Assembly (NCBI GenBank): GCA_017561615.1
Contig: JAFZBT010000024.1
Location: 1-14,016, forward strand
From: Erysipelotrichaceae bacterium
GTDB lineage: Bacteria > Bacillota_I > Bacilli_A > Erysipelotrichales > Erysipelotrichaceae
Direction of reading: 5' to 3'
Length of the DNA stretch: 14,016 nucleotides
In this document: piece after piece, positions 7,119 to 13,584 of the stretch
Numbering within the stretch: position 1 is the stretch's first letter
How the letters are laid out: every line of letters starts with the position of its first letter
The notes under the pieces: generated by a model
The model's input: only the letters and a program-made list of their open reading frames with translations
Told to the model about the DNA's origin: nothing
The model's database searches: none
Position numbers and translations under genes: made by a program

Positions 7119-7153
7119 AAAACGCCTGACCAGAAACGGTCAGGCGCTTTTCT
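7119..7153 (+). terminator. bidirectional Rho-independent terminator
   Basis: A 9-bp perfect stem CGCCTGACC (7123-7131) / GGTCAGGCG (7138-7146) with loop AGAAAC is followed by CTTTTCT on the + strand. On the minus strand the hairpin is followed by TTTTC, from the AAAA just before the stem. It sits between the stops of the convergent phosphorylase gene (7087) and CPBP protease gene (7169), so it probably ends both transcripts. Confidence 0.85.
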
Positions 7154-7168
7154 ACATATGAGGCCGTG

Positions 7169-7897
7169 TCAGTCTTTCTTTTCCGGCTGATTGATCCTGG
7201 GAGTCGGCAGTCTGCGCAGATACAGGCAGTAGGCCAGGGCGGCCGTAAACAGCAACCCAAAATATACCCAATCCAGCACCGGTCCCTTGCCCGCGGTCAG
7301 CTTGGAGGTGACGTCGATCAGGCTGTGAGAGAGAATGCAGGGCAATAGGCTGCCGCTCTTGTAGAATACCATGGTATAGATGAAGCCGATGGCAACAGCA
7401 CCGATAACCTGAGTGATGGTATCAAAGAAGTCCTGACCGATGAACAGGTTGAGGATGTGCCCCAGTCCGAAGGAGACGGCGCAGACGATGACAGCGGTCA
7501 CGGCACTGCCGTCATTGATCATGGCCTTGAACAGGAATCCCCGGAAGATCAGTTCTTCGGCAAAGCCTACCAGCGCCATGGTGATGATGCTGTAGAGCAG
7601 TCCCGGCAGCGGGTAATCCGGCTTGATGCCGCCCCAGAGATTGCCGGAAGTGATCAGCCACAGCGGTATCAGCCACAGCATCTTCCTGGTGCAGCCTTCC
7701 CAGCGGGCCAGACCGTACTTTTCCATCAGTCCGTTAGTTTTGACAAACAGGAACGCGGCCAGACAGATGAACGCCAGTCCGATCATCGGGTAAGGGCTGT
7801 CGTCGCCCAGCGGGCGCAGATTGCCCATGGTAACGGTATACAGGACGATCCAGAGGATCGCGAACAGCAGTTCATTCTTTTCATACAGTTTCTTCAT
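7169..7897 (-). CDS. CPBP-family intramembrane metalloprotease
   Basis: A 242-residue polytopic membrane protein of the CPBP (Abi/CAAX protease) family. It carries the glutamate motif AEELIFRGFLF (113-123, with Glu114-Glu115 and Arg119), SFGLGHILN (142-150, with His147) and LSHSLID (189-195, with His191), the expected catalytic or metal-binding residues. About six to seven hydrophobic segments are visible. Members process prenylated proteins or act in bacteriocin immunity and regulation; which applies here is unknown. An upstream ATG at 7912 is inside tetR; ATG 7897 is preferred because GGAGG lies 6 bases upstream. The start is 1 base after the original tetR stop (TAG 7901-7899), indicating translational coupling and control by that regulator. 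Confidence 0.85.
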   Translation of the reverse strand: MKKLYEKNELLFAILWIVLYTVTMGNLRPLGDDSPYPMIGLAFICLAAFLFVKTNGLMEKYGLARWEGCTRKMLWLIPLWLITSGNLWGGIKPDYPLPGLLYSIITMALVGFAEELIFRGFLFKAMINDGSAVTAVIVCAVSFGLGHILNLFIGQDFFDTITQVIGAVAIGFIYTMVFYKSGSLLPCILSHSLIDVTSKLTAGKGPVLDWVYFGLLFTAALAYCLYLRRLPTPRINQPEKKD

Positions 7898-7898
7898 T

Positions 7899-8465
7899 CT
7901 ATACCTCCACACCGGCTGCCATCAGAGCGCCTTCAAGAACGCGTTCCAGATAGCCGGCTATTATTTCTTCATCAAATTCCAGATCATTGTTGGCGATGAT
8001 GCTGGCTTATCCGTGGGTAATCAGAGCGACGGTCACAAAGACTTCCTTGGTCTTCTCCCTGTCCAGCTGCAGGCCCTGCTGCATGGCGCTGAGCACCGGC
8101 AGCAGCTGCGGCGAATCGATCATCTCCATGATGTTCTTTTCCCTGACGTATCCTGACTGAAACAGGAAACGGAAGAGCCGGGGTTCTTCAATCGCAAAGC
8201 GAATGTAGTTCAGACCGATCTGCAGCAGCGGGTCAGTCTGTCCCAAAGAGCGCATCAGCCACTGCGTATGGTAGCTGTCAGCCTGAGCGTAGACCTGATT
8301 CTTGAGCTGTTCGATGGTATCGAAATGATACATGATCGGCTGGGTTGAGCAGTTAAGCTTACTGGCAAGTGCCCGGACGTTCAGATTTTCCTCTCCATGC
8401 TCCTTTATGATTTCCAGCGCCGCGCTGACGATCATTTCCTCACTGATGCGGGTTTTTGGCGGCAT
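7899..8465 (-). pseudogene. TetR/AcrR regulator interrupted by in-frame TAA
   Basis: From ATG 8465 (GGAGGTG 5 bases upstream) the frame codes 152 residues of a TetR repressor. The helix-turn-helix is at about residues 27-50 (LNVRALASKLNCSTQPIMYHF), followed by a ligand-binding domain. TAA at 8009-8007 then ends it at ...ALITHG. The same frame continues without another stop for 35 codons (ASIIANNDLEFDEE... to GVEV) and ends at TAG 7901-7899. The continuation reads like the normal last helix of such regulators (HG-x-AS-IIANN). A single-base change of a Tyr or Leu codon would explain it. The truncated protein keeps the DNA-binding part but loses about 36 C-terminal residues needed for dimer packing. 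A sequencing error is possible. An ATG at 8489 is upstream but lies in the operator. Confidence 0.8.
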
Positions 8466-8479
8466 ATGTTCACCTCCGA

Positions 8480-8499
8480 TATATAACATATGTTATATA
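8480..8499. promoter_or_regulatory. palindromic operator of the tetR-CPBP unit
   Basis: A perfect 20-bp palindrome with core AACATATGTT runs from 8480 to 8499, centred between 8489 and 8490. It lies just downstream of the minus-strand -10 box and covers the likely transcription start region, a typical place for a TetR self-repression site. The half-element CATATGTT recurs at 8463-8470 over the tetR start codon. That the encoded TetR binds here is inferred. Confidence 0.75.
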
Positions 8500-8505
8500 A
8501 CAAAT

Positions 8506-8533
8506 ATTATAATATCAGTTCAGGAATTGTCAA
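8506..8533 (-). promoter_or_regulatory. consensus sigma-70-type promoter for tetR-CPBP
   Basis: On the minus strand a perfect TTGACA (8533-8528) and perfect TATAAT (8511-8506) are separated by 16 bases. Transcription would start near 8499, at the edge of the palindromic operator and about 35 bases before the tetR ATG at 8465. Confidence 0.8.
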
Positions 8534-8540
8534 CACCGGA

Positions 8541-8562
8541 AGAAAGGGAGGTTTGGCCTCCC
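8541..8562 (-). terminator. Rho-independent terminator of the PTS operon
   Basis: On the minus strand a 6-bp G+C-rich stem GGGAGG / CCTCCC (8562-8557 and 8551-8546) with a 5-base loop is followed by TTTCT. It lies 27 bases after the esterase stop and just before the tetR promoter, so it probably ends the long minus-strand operon and insulates tetR. Confidence 0.7.
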
Positions 8563-8588
8563 CTGTTTCAATACGGTTTTCCTTATGG

Positions 8589-9374
8589 TCAGATGACGCT
8601 GTCCTGCTTTACTTCAAAGCCGAAGAACTTCAGGGCCTTGGGAATGGCCTGATTCCAGAAGAAGTAGTTGTGTTCTCCCGGCCAGTATTCCTCGCCCGCA
8701 AAGGCTTCAGGGCAGGTGGTCTTCAGCTTCTGGGCCATCTGATAGCAGCTTTCATAGACGATGTCTTCAGTACCGCAGTAGAACATGATCTTCGGCTTGT
8801 GACCGTCATATTCAGCCAGCTGGTCGATCAGAACGTTGATGTCGGTACTGACATTGAGCGTATCCTTGCCTTCCAGTCCGAAGACGCCGTTGTAGTGGCG
8901 GCCGGCGATGTTGTTTTCCATCTTCGGCACGTTGGCGCCGGACAGGCAGACAGCCTTTCCGTAGTTTTCCGGCTTGGAAAGAGCGCATTTCAGAGTACCG
9001 TAGCCGCCCATGCTTTCGCCCATGACGAAGGTCTGCTCGGGATCATCGGTCAGCGGCAGATAGTTCTTGAGCTTCATCGGCAGTTCCTCGGTGATGTAGG
9101 TGTAGTAGTTCTGCCCGTAGTATTCATCGGTGTACATGCTGTTGTTGACGGCGGGCATGACGACGATGAGCTTGAGATCGCGGCACATCAGAAAGATGTT
9201 GCTGAGATGCAGCCAGCTGCTGTTGTCGTTCTTGTAGCCGTGCAGGATGTAGAGCACCGGATACTTGAGGCCTCTCAGATCCTCGGTCTTATGCCGGTCT
9301 TCCGGCAAGAGGATGTCGACCTTGGTATCCATGTCCAGGGCTACCGATCTCATGGTAAAGGTTGAGTGAATCAT
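8589..9374 (-). CDS. serine esterase of the EstA/FrmB (esterase D) family
   Basis: A 261-residue alpha/beta-hydrolase related to tributyrin esterase EstA and S-formylglutathione hydrolase. Visible features are the oxyanion loop YILHGY (42-47), the nucleophile elbow GESMGGYG (119-126, Ser121), and the likely acid and base in CGTED (200-204, Asp204) and PGEHNYFFW (232-240, His235), a complete triad. There is no signal peptide, so it acts in the cytoplasm. AAGGA about 6 bases before ATG supports the start. It is the last gene of the PTS operon, 14 bases after the kinase gene, suggesting that it removes an acyl group from an imported or modified sugar. That role is inferred; the natural substrate is unknown. 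Confidence 0.88.
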   Translation of the reverse strand: MIHSTFTMRSVALDMDTKVDILLPEDRHKTEDLRGLKYPVLYILHGYKNDNSSWLHLSNIFLMCRDLKLIVVMPAVNNSMYTDEYYGQNYYTYITEELPMKLKNYLPLTDDPEQTFVMGESMGGYGTLKCALSKPENYGKAVCLSGANVPKMENNIAGRHYNGVFGLEGKDTLNVSTDINVLIDQLAEYDGHKPKIMFYCGTEDIVYESCYQMAQKLKTTCPEAFAGEEYWPGEHNYFFWNQAIPKALKFFGFEVKQDSVI

Positions 9375-9388
9375 GTTTTTCCTTTCTT

Positions 9389-10129
9389 TTACAGGCCGTA
9401 AGCGACCTGATAACGCGTTCCGTCGTAATTGATAAGAATGTCCGGATCCTTGCTCTCATTGAGCACGACGCCGACATTGATGCTGTCAGACTTCTCATAC
9501 CATTCAATGGCCTGCTGCATGGTCACCCCGCCTCGGAACTTGCGGTCGATCAGCCTTTCCCGGACGACCTCGTGGTCGCAGCTGATCAGGATGCTGAGAT
9601 CGCAGAACTCTCTGAGTTTCTTCCAGCGGCCGCCTAACAGCAGATAATTGCCTTCCAGAATGACGATGTCCTTATTGATGAGCAGAGCATCGGAAATGGG
9701 ATCGTGGATCTGCCGGCTGTAGACAGGCCACAGGCTGTCGCCCTGCTGACTTTCCCTGAGCTTGTCATAAAGAGCGCTGACATCAAAGGTCTGCTTCTGA
9801 CCCTTGATCTCGGTCAGCCTGATGCGCTGACCGTTACGGCAGGTGTAATGGGTCTGCAGGTAGCTTTTCGGGTAGTGGAAACCGTCCATGCCTACCGTCT
9901 GCAGATTGCTGATGCCCATCTTATTTGCCAGATCCTGCAGAAAGGCGAGCAGAGTGCTCTTGCCGCTTCCGGGAGGAGCCGCCAGAAAGACGAATATCCG
10001 CCTTCCGGCTTCCTGCTGGATCTGCTGAAATCTCCTTAACAGCGGCTTGAAGACATTCTCCACGTCTTCGCTGTCGTATTGCGCCCGGACTTCCAGTCCG
10101 TTGATTTCAAAGGTGTACTGCTGCAGCAT
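9389..10129 (-). CDS. P-loop nucleoside/nucleotide kinase-family protein (YggC/PanK-like)
   Basis: A 246-residue P-loop kinase of the uridine-kinase/pantothenate-kinase superfamily. It shows Walker A APPGSGKST (51-59), a DGFHYPK motif (82-88) typical of the phosphoribulokinase/uridine kinase group, and a Walker-B-like IVILEGNYLLL (155-165). These proteins phosphorylate small hydroxyl-bearing substrates with ATP; annotated relatives are often called fructose-transport-system or nucleoside kinases, but specificities are poorly known. An upstream ATG at 10150 has no ribosome binding site; ATG 10129 follows GGAAGGAAA and is preferred. It lies between EIIA and the esterase, so it may phosphorylate the product of the PTS pathway a second time (inference). 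Confidence 0.82.
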   Translation of the reverse strand: MLQQYTFEINGLEVRAQYDSEDVENVFKPLLRRFQQIQQEAGRRIFVFLAAPPGSGKSTLLAFLQDLANKMGISNLQTVGMDGFHYPKSYLQTHYTCRNGQRIRLTEIKGQKQTFDVSALYDKLRESQQGDSLWPVYSRQIHDPISDALLINKDIVILEGNYLLLGGRWKKLREFCDLSILISCDHEVVRERLIDRKFRGGVTMQQAIEWYEKSDSINVGVVLNESKDPDILINYDGTRYQVAYGL

Positions 10130-10152
10130 ATCGCTTTCCTTCCCATTCAATA

Positions 10153-10178
10153 ACTGCTGTCTCTTTAAGGACAGCAGT
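10153..10178 (-). other. stable hairpin between EIIA and kinase genes
   Basis: A perfect 9-bp stem ACTGCTGTC (10153-10161) / GACAGCAGT (10170-10178) with an 8-base loop fills the gap between the EIIA stop and the kinase start. On the minus strand it is followed only by TTATTG, so it is a weak terminator at best. It could be an RNA-processing or stability element adjusting expression of the last two genes. Confidence 0.55.
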
Positions 10179-10205
10179 CATGTTTCTGTTTGTCAGTTAA
10201 TTGGT

Positions 10206-10622
10206 TTATTCGTCGTCAGAGGAGGCCTGCATGCCGGCGAACAGCTTGTTGACATAGACGACGCCGTCCTTACCGACCTGCTCGAGGGCTTCCATGTCGT
10301 ATTCGTCAAACAGTCTCTTGCCCAGCAGTTCGAGAACCAGCGGCAGGTTCAGTCCGGTGAAGACATCAACACCCTGGCTCATGAAGGTGGCGGAACGGTT
10401 GAACGGGGTGCCGCCCATCAGGTCAACGATCAGGATGGCGCCTTCGCCGCTGTCGATCGTTTCCAGCTTGGCCTTGATCTTCTCGTCAAAGGCTTCCGGT
10501 GAATCATCCGGTTCCAGACAGAGATAGTCGTACTGGGGAATGTCCTCGCCCATGAACCACTGAGTGGTTTCATACATGCCCTTGGACAGGGTTCCGTGGC
10601 TTAATAGTAAGATACCTTTCAT
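10206..10622 (-). CDS. PTS mannose-family EIIA component
   Basis: A 138-residue EIIA domain of the mannose/sorbose PTS family, which takes phosphate from HPr and passes it to EIIB. The phosphorylation site is His9 in LLLSHGTLSKGM (5-16). The family signature IVDLMGGTPFNRSA (64-77) follows. It is a stand-alone cytoplasmic EIIA, not fused to EIIB. AAAAGGAGAAAG before the ATG supports the start. It is 14 bases after the ceramidase-like gene and works with EIIB, EIIC and EIID encoded upstream in the same operon. The separation of EIIA from EIIBCD by an enzyme gene and a terminator-like hairpin is noteworthy. Confidence 0.93.
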   Translation of the reverse strand: MKGILLLSHGTLSKGMYETTQWFMGEDIPQYDYLCLEPDDSPEAFDEKIKAKLETIDSGEGAILIVDLMGGTPFNRSATFMSQGVDVFTGLNLPLVLELLGKRLFDEYDMEALEQVGKDGVVYVNKLFAGMQASSDDE

Positions 10623-10636
10623 TATGCTTTCTCCTT

Positions 10637-11875
10637 TTATTGTTTTTCTGCCTTTATTATAGCATCAACGAACCGCTCCGGCATCCCTTTTGGATACACG
10701 GTGGTGTTGGTTTCCTGACATTCCATCGTGTAGGCTTCCTCATCGACCATGTAGCCCAGATTGAGATTGCCGGTATAGCCCCAGAGAATGCAGAACTTCT
10801 TCGGCGAGGCGGCCTTGGCTTTCAGGCCGAGGATTGAACCCAGTTCGCCGGGAATGGAAATGATCTGCAGCTCGTTGAAGTCATAGACGTCGGCCCGCAT
10901 TTCAATCTTTCTGGTGCCATCTCCCAATGACTGCTTGTATCTGAAGCCTTCAATGCCGGAGAGCAGGACCTTCCTTTCGGTCAGGTCATCGGTATGCTCC
11001 AGCCTCTTTTGGAAGTCGGCTATTTTATCGATCCACTGCTGGGAATTGAAGGTGACATCTTCGCTGTAATCAACGTGTCTTCTGGTTACCCTGTTCATTT
11101 CAAAGGGCTGCCAGATGCTGCGCTTTCTTTCGATCTGCTCGGCAAGATTATCGGCCATCAATTCCAGATCCGGGAAGTCCTGACCGGTACGGTACTGGCG
11201 GTTGCCCATGTCGCCGCTGTTGCCGTTGGCCATGAAGACTTGGCAGTGGAAGTATTTGCTCAGACGGTCTCTCAGGGCGCCGAATAGTTCGCCGGTCAGC
11301 GCGTAATTGCGGGGACCAAGCACGGTGTTATGACAGGACAGCTGGCAGAACAGGGCTTTCAGATTCTCTTCCCTGTCGAAGAAGCCGATCAGATGAACGA
11401 TCTTGTCGGAAAGCTTGTTGGCGTCGTTGCGGTTAGAGTAGATGCCGTCAACGGTAAGGCTGCTGTAGCGCGGCCATACTTCGCTGCCTTCCGCCTTCCA
11501 GCAGCGCTTTATCGAGTCAGCCAGAAGTTCAGAGAGATAATCAAGGTATTCAGGATCGGATTCATCCCGGTCAGCGATTATCATGCCCATGGCCGGAGCG
11601 CTGTGGTCATGAGAGACACCAATTATGAAATTATCATCATTTAGTTCCAGCCCCCGGGCCTTCGCAGCCTTGTTCAGTCTGCTGAGCAGCGTTTCGCCCA
11701 AGCCGACTGAGTCGACGGAAACCCAGGCCATCTTCTGATTGTCCAGCGTCAGGACGTAGACGACCGCCTTGACGTCATCGTGAATGCTTTCATAGGGATG
11801 GTCTCTCTGTACGTAACCGCATTGCATGCAGGGCTTCTGTGGATTGATGACAATCTCCTCAAATGCTAATCTCAT
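10637..11875 (-). CDS. neutral/alkaline ceramidase-fold hydrolase, cytoplasmic
   Basis: A 412-residue protein resembling the catalytic domain of neutral ceramidases (zinc amidases that split N-acyl-sphingosine). It lacks the C-terminal Ig-like domain and has no signal peptide, so it should be cytoplasmic. Candidate zinc ligands line up: His89/His91 in GVSHDHSAP (86-94), His182 in QLSCHNT, Glu344 in SIPGELG (340-346) and Tyr375 in NLGYMVDEEAY (372-382). At the ceramidase GDVSPN motif it reads GDMGNR (221-226), so the nucleophile serine position is Gly224. A different amide or ester substrate, or mechanism, is therefore likely. AAAGGAGG upstream supports the start. Its place between EIID and EIIA suggests action on the PTS-imported compound. 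Family confidence is fair; function is unknown. Confidence 0.75.
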   Translation of the reverse strand: MRLAFEEIVINPQKPCMQCGYVQRDHPYESIHDDVKAVVYVLTLDNQKMAWVSVDSVGLGETLLSRLNKAAKARGLELNDDNFIIGVSHDHSAPAMGMIIADRDESDPEYLDYLSELLADSIKRCWKAEGSEVWPRYSSLTVDGIYSNRNDANKLSDKIVHLIGFFDREENLKALFCQLSCHNTVLGPRNYALTGELFGALRDRLSKYFHCQVFMANGNSGDMGNRQYRTGQDFPDLELMADNLAEQIERKRSIWQPFEMNRVTRRHVDYSEDVTFNSQQWIDKIADFQKRLEHTDDLTERKVLLSGIEGFRYKQSLGDGTRKIEMRADVYDFNELQIISIPGELGSILGLKAKAASPKKFCILWGYTGNLNLGYMVDEEAYTMECQETNTTVYPKGMPERFVDAIIKAEKQ

Positions 11876-11892
11876 AGCTGTTGTCCTCCTTT

Positions 11893-11930
11893 AAAGAAAA
11901 AGAACAGGCAGGCTGCAACAGCCTGCCTGT
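11893..11930 (-). terminator. internal operon terminator/attenuator hairpin
   Basis: On the minus strand a perfect 12-bp stem, ACAGGCAGGCTG / CAGCCTGCCTGT (arms at 11930-11919 and 11915-11904), with a 3-base loop is followed by TCTTTTTCTTT (11903-11893). It lies 15 bases after the EIID stop and just before the ribosome binding site of the ceramidase-like gene. This is a textbook terminator placed inside the operon, probably reducing expression of the downstream enzyme genes relative to EIIBCD. Confidence 0.85.
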
Positions 11931-11945
11931 AAAACGGTTGCCTGA

Positions 11946-12752
11946 TTAGGCGATGATGCCTAATGCTGATAAGACAACGGAGATTACCAGAACAGCCAGA
12001 ACGAGCTGGGTCATGGTAAGCTTTCTGCCTCTCAGTAACTTGGCAGCAATGAAGGTTGACAGAACTGCCAGGAAGTTCGGTAACAGGGTATCCAGCAGAC
12101 CCTGGATGGCGACGATGTTGTCATTGCCTAAATCCAGGACGACCGGGCACTTGATGCCGATGGTTGACGGAATGAGAGCACCTAAGACGGTTAAGCCTAA
12201 GATGCCGACAGCGTCAGTAACTAACGGCAGCTTGTCCTTCAGAACAGAAACGAAGTTTCCGCCCATCTTGTAGCCCCAACCGAAGAATCTCATACGGAAG
12301 CAGTGTAATACTGTCCAGTAGACGCATTCGATCAGCCAGCCGACCAGTGAGCCGTCATAAGCCATGGAAGCGGCGATCGGGGTGAAGATGGCAGGCATCA
12401 TGATCCAGAAAATGGAGTCGCCGATGCCGGCGGTCGGGCCCATAAGACCAGTCTTGAAGTCCTGAATGGCGTCAGCGCCTTCAATGCCTAACTCCTGTTC
12501 CATACCTAAGGCAGCACCGATGATCAGGGATGCCATGTACGGCTGGGAGTTGAAGTACTTGGTGTGGTTCAGTAAGGCGGCCTTGTAGTCTTCATCTTCC
12601 GGATACAGCTTTCTTAAAGCCTTTGCCAGACCATAGACAACGCCCGGGCCGTTCTGAGTGCCGTAGTTGAAGCAGGCGATAGATAACCATAAGAAGCGGA
12701 AATTGGCTTCCTTAACATCCTTGTTTGTTAACTGATAAACTGGCTTACTCAT
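11946..12752 (-). CDS. PTS mannose-family EIID membrane component
   Basis: A 268-residue EIID (ManZ-like) subunit, the second membrane protein of the mannose-family PTS permease. Signatures are LTNKDVKEANFRFLW near the N-terminus, the long cytoplasmic family stretch FNYGTQNGPGVVYGL..., FKTGLMGPTAGIGDSIFW, and hydrophobic segments toward the C-terminus. A GTG four codons upstream (12764) overlaps the Shine-Dalgarno; the ATG at 12752 (MSKPVYQL) is preferred, with GGAGG about 12 bases before it. Its ATGAGTAA start overlaps the EIIC stop by 8 bases, so EIIC and EIID are translationally coupled. Leucine codons here are often TTA, unlike the CTG-rich neighbours, perhaps reflecting high expression. 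Confidence 0.93.
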   Translation of the reverse strand: MSKPVYQLTNKDVKEANFRFLWLSIACFNYGTQNGPGVVYGLAKALRKLYPEDEDYKAALLNHTKYFNSQPYMASLIIGAALGMEQELGIEGADAIQDFKTGLMGPTAGIGDSIFWIMMPAIFTPIAASMAYDGSLVGWLIECVYWTVLHCFRMRFFGWGYKMGGNFVSVLKDKLPLVTDAVGILGLTVLGALIPSTIGIKCPVVLDLGNDNIVAIQGLLDTLLPNFLAVLSTFIAAKLLRGRKLTMTQLVLAVLVISVVLSALGIIA

Positions 12753-13539
12753 CTTCCATGTCACCTCCTACGGAAACACCGCTCTGCTGCAGATCTCTGA
12801 ACCTCAGTTCATTCTTGTAGTAAATCAGAGCGAAGACAATACCGATCAGACCAATCGGCAGGATACCGATTCCGATGTAGGAATACAGTACGAAGCCGAG
12901 GATCAGGTACTGCCAATGCTTGTCGATCGGCATGTAGTTGATCAACATGGCCATACCTGTGACAGGCAGCAGCTTACCGGCAACGTTCAGGCCGTTGTAC
13001 AGCCACTCGGGCATGATGTCAACGATCTTCTGAACAACACCCTGGCCGGCGAAGATAACGATGGCAACCGGTAAGGCCCACTGAACATAGTTCAGAGCGG
13101 CGATGACTAACGGAGCCTTGATGCCCTTGTCGAACTCGCCCTTGGCGATGGTTTCCTGGGCTCTGGCAGCGATACCGGTACCGATAGTCTTGATCAGGAT
13201 ATCAAGATAAACGGACAGCATGGCAACCGGCAGACCTACGGCCATACCAGTAGCGATGGGTTCCTTAAGCTGTACGGCAACGATTGTTGCGACGAAGGTT
13301 GTGATGTGGAAGTTGGGAACGGAAGCTCCACCCAGACCGACAACACCGAGAGACATCAGTGATAAGGTTGCACCGATCTCAATACCTACAGCAGGGTTAC
13401 CCAGGATGGCACCGACGATGAAGCCTTCACCAACGTTGCTCCAACCGAGAACGAAGGTCTGCGGGCCATACATGTCGACTGCTCTGTAGACGGCGAATAG
13501 AATAATTAGCAGTGCCTGCAAAATATTCATTCCAAACAT
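12745..13539 (-). CDS. PTS mannose/sorbose-family EIIC membrane component
   Basis: A 264-residue EIIC permease subunit (ManY/SorA/AgaC type) that binds and carries the sugar across the membrane with EIID. It is strongly hydrophobic with several membrane segments. Family features visible are the N-terminal ALLIILFAVYRAVDMYGPQ..., GAILGNPAVGIEIGATLSLMSLG, and PVTGMAMLINYMP. Length is normal (about 250-270). AAAGGAG about 12 bases before ATG 13539 supports the start; MNIL at the fourth codon is an alternative. It follows EIIB after 45 bases and overlaps EIID by 8. The sequence does not reveal the sugar. Confidence 0.93.
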   Translation of the reverse strand: MFGMNILQALLIILFAVYRAVDMYGPQTFVLGWSNVGEGFIVGAILGNPAVGIEIGATLSLMSLGVVGLGGASVPNFHITTFVATIVAVQLKEPIATGMAVGLPVAMLSVYLDILIKTIGTGIAARAQETIAKGEFDKGIKAPLVIAALNYVQWALPVAIVIFAGQGVVQKIVDIMPEWLYNGLNVAGKLLPVTGMAMLINYMPIDKHWQYLILGFVLYSYIGIGILPIGLIGIVFALIYYKNELRFRDLQQSGVSVGGDMEDE

Positions 13540-13565
13540 AAATAGAGTAATCTCCTTTCTTCTAT

Positions 13566-13583
13566 ATCTAAATTTATTTAGAT
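13566..13583. repeat. A+T-rich inverted repeat between EIIB and EIIC
   Basis: ATCTAAAT (13566-13573) and ATTTAGAT (13576-13583) form a perfect 8-bp inverted repeat with only 2 bases between arms, directly after the EIIB stop codon. It lacks G+C pairs and a U-tract, so it is not a convincing terminator. It may be an RNA-processing feature or chance in A+T-rich spacer. Confidence 0.35.
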
Positions 13584-13584
13584 C

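Noticed and set aside
7457..7999. Plus-strand open frame (180 codons) opposite CPBP protease and tetR
   Set aside because: Antisense to two recognisable genes, with no ribosome binding site and a low-complexity Gln/Asp-rich translation.
8490..9365. Plus-strand open frame (291 codons) opposite the esterase
   Set aside because: It starts inside the tetR operator without a ribosome binding site and is antisense to an esterase with a full catalytic triad; its Val/Asp-rich translation is typical of an antisense shadow.
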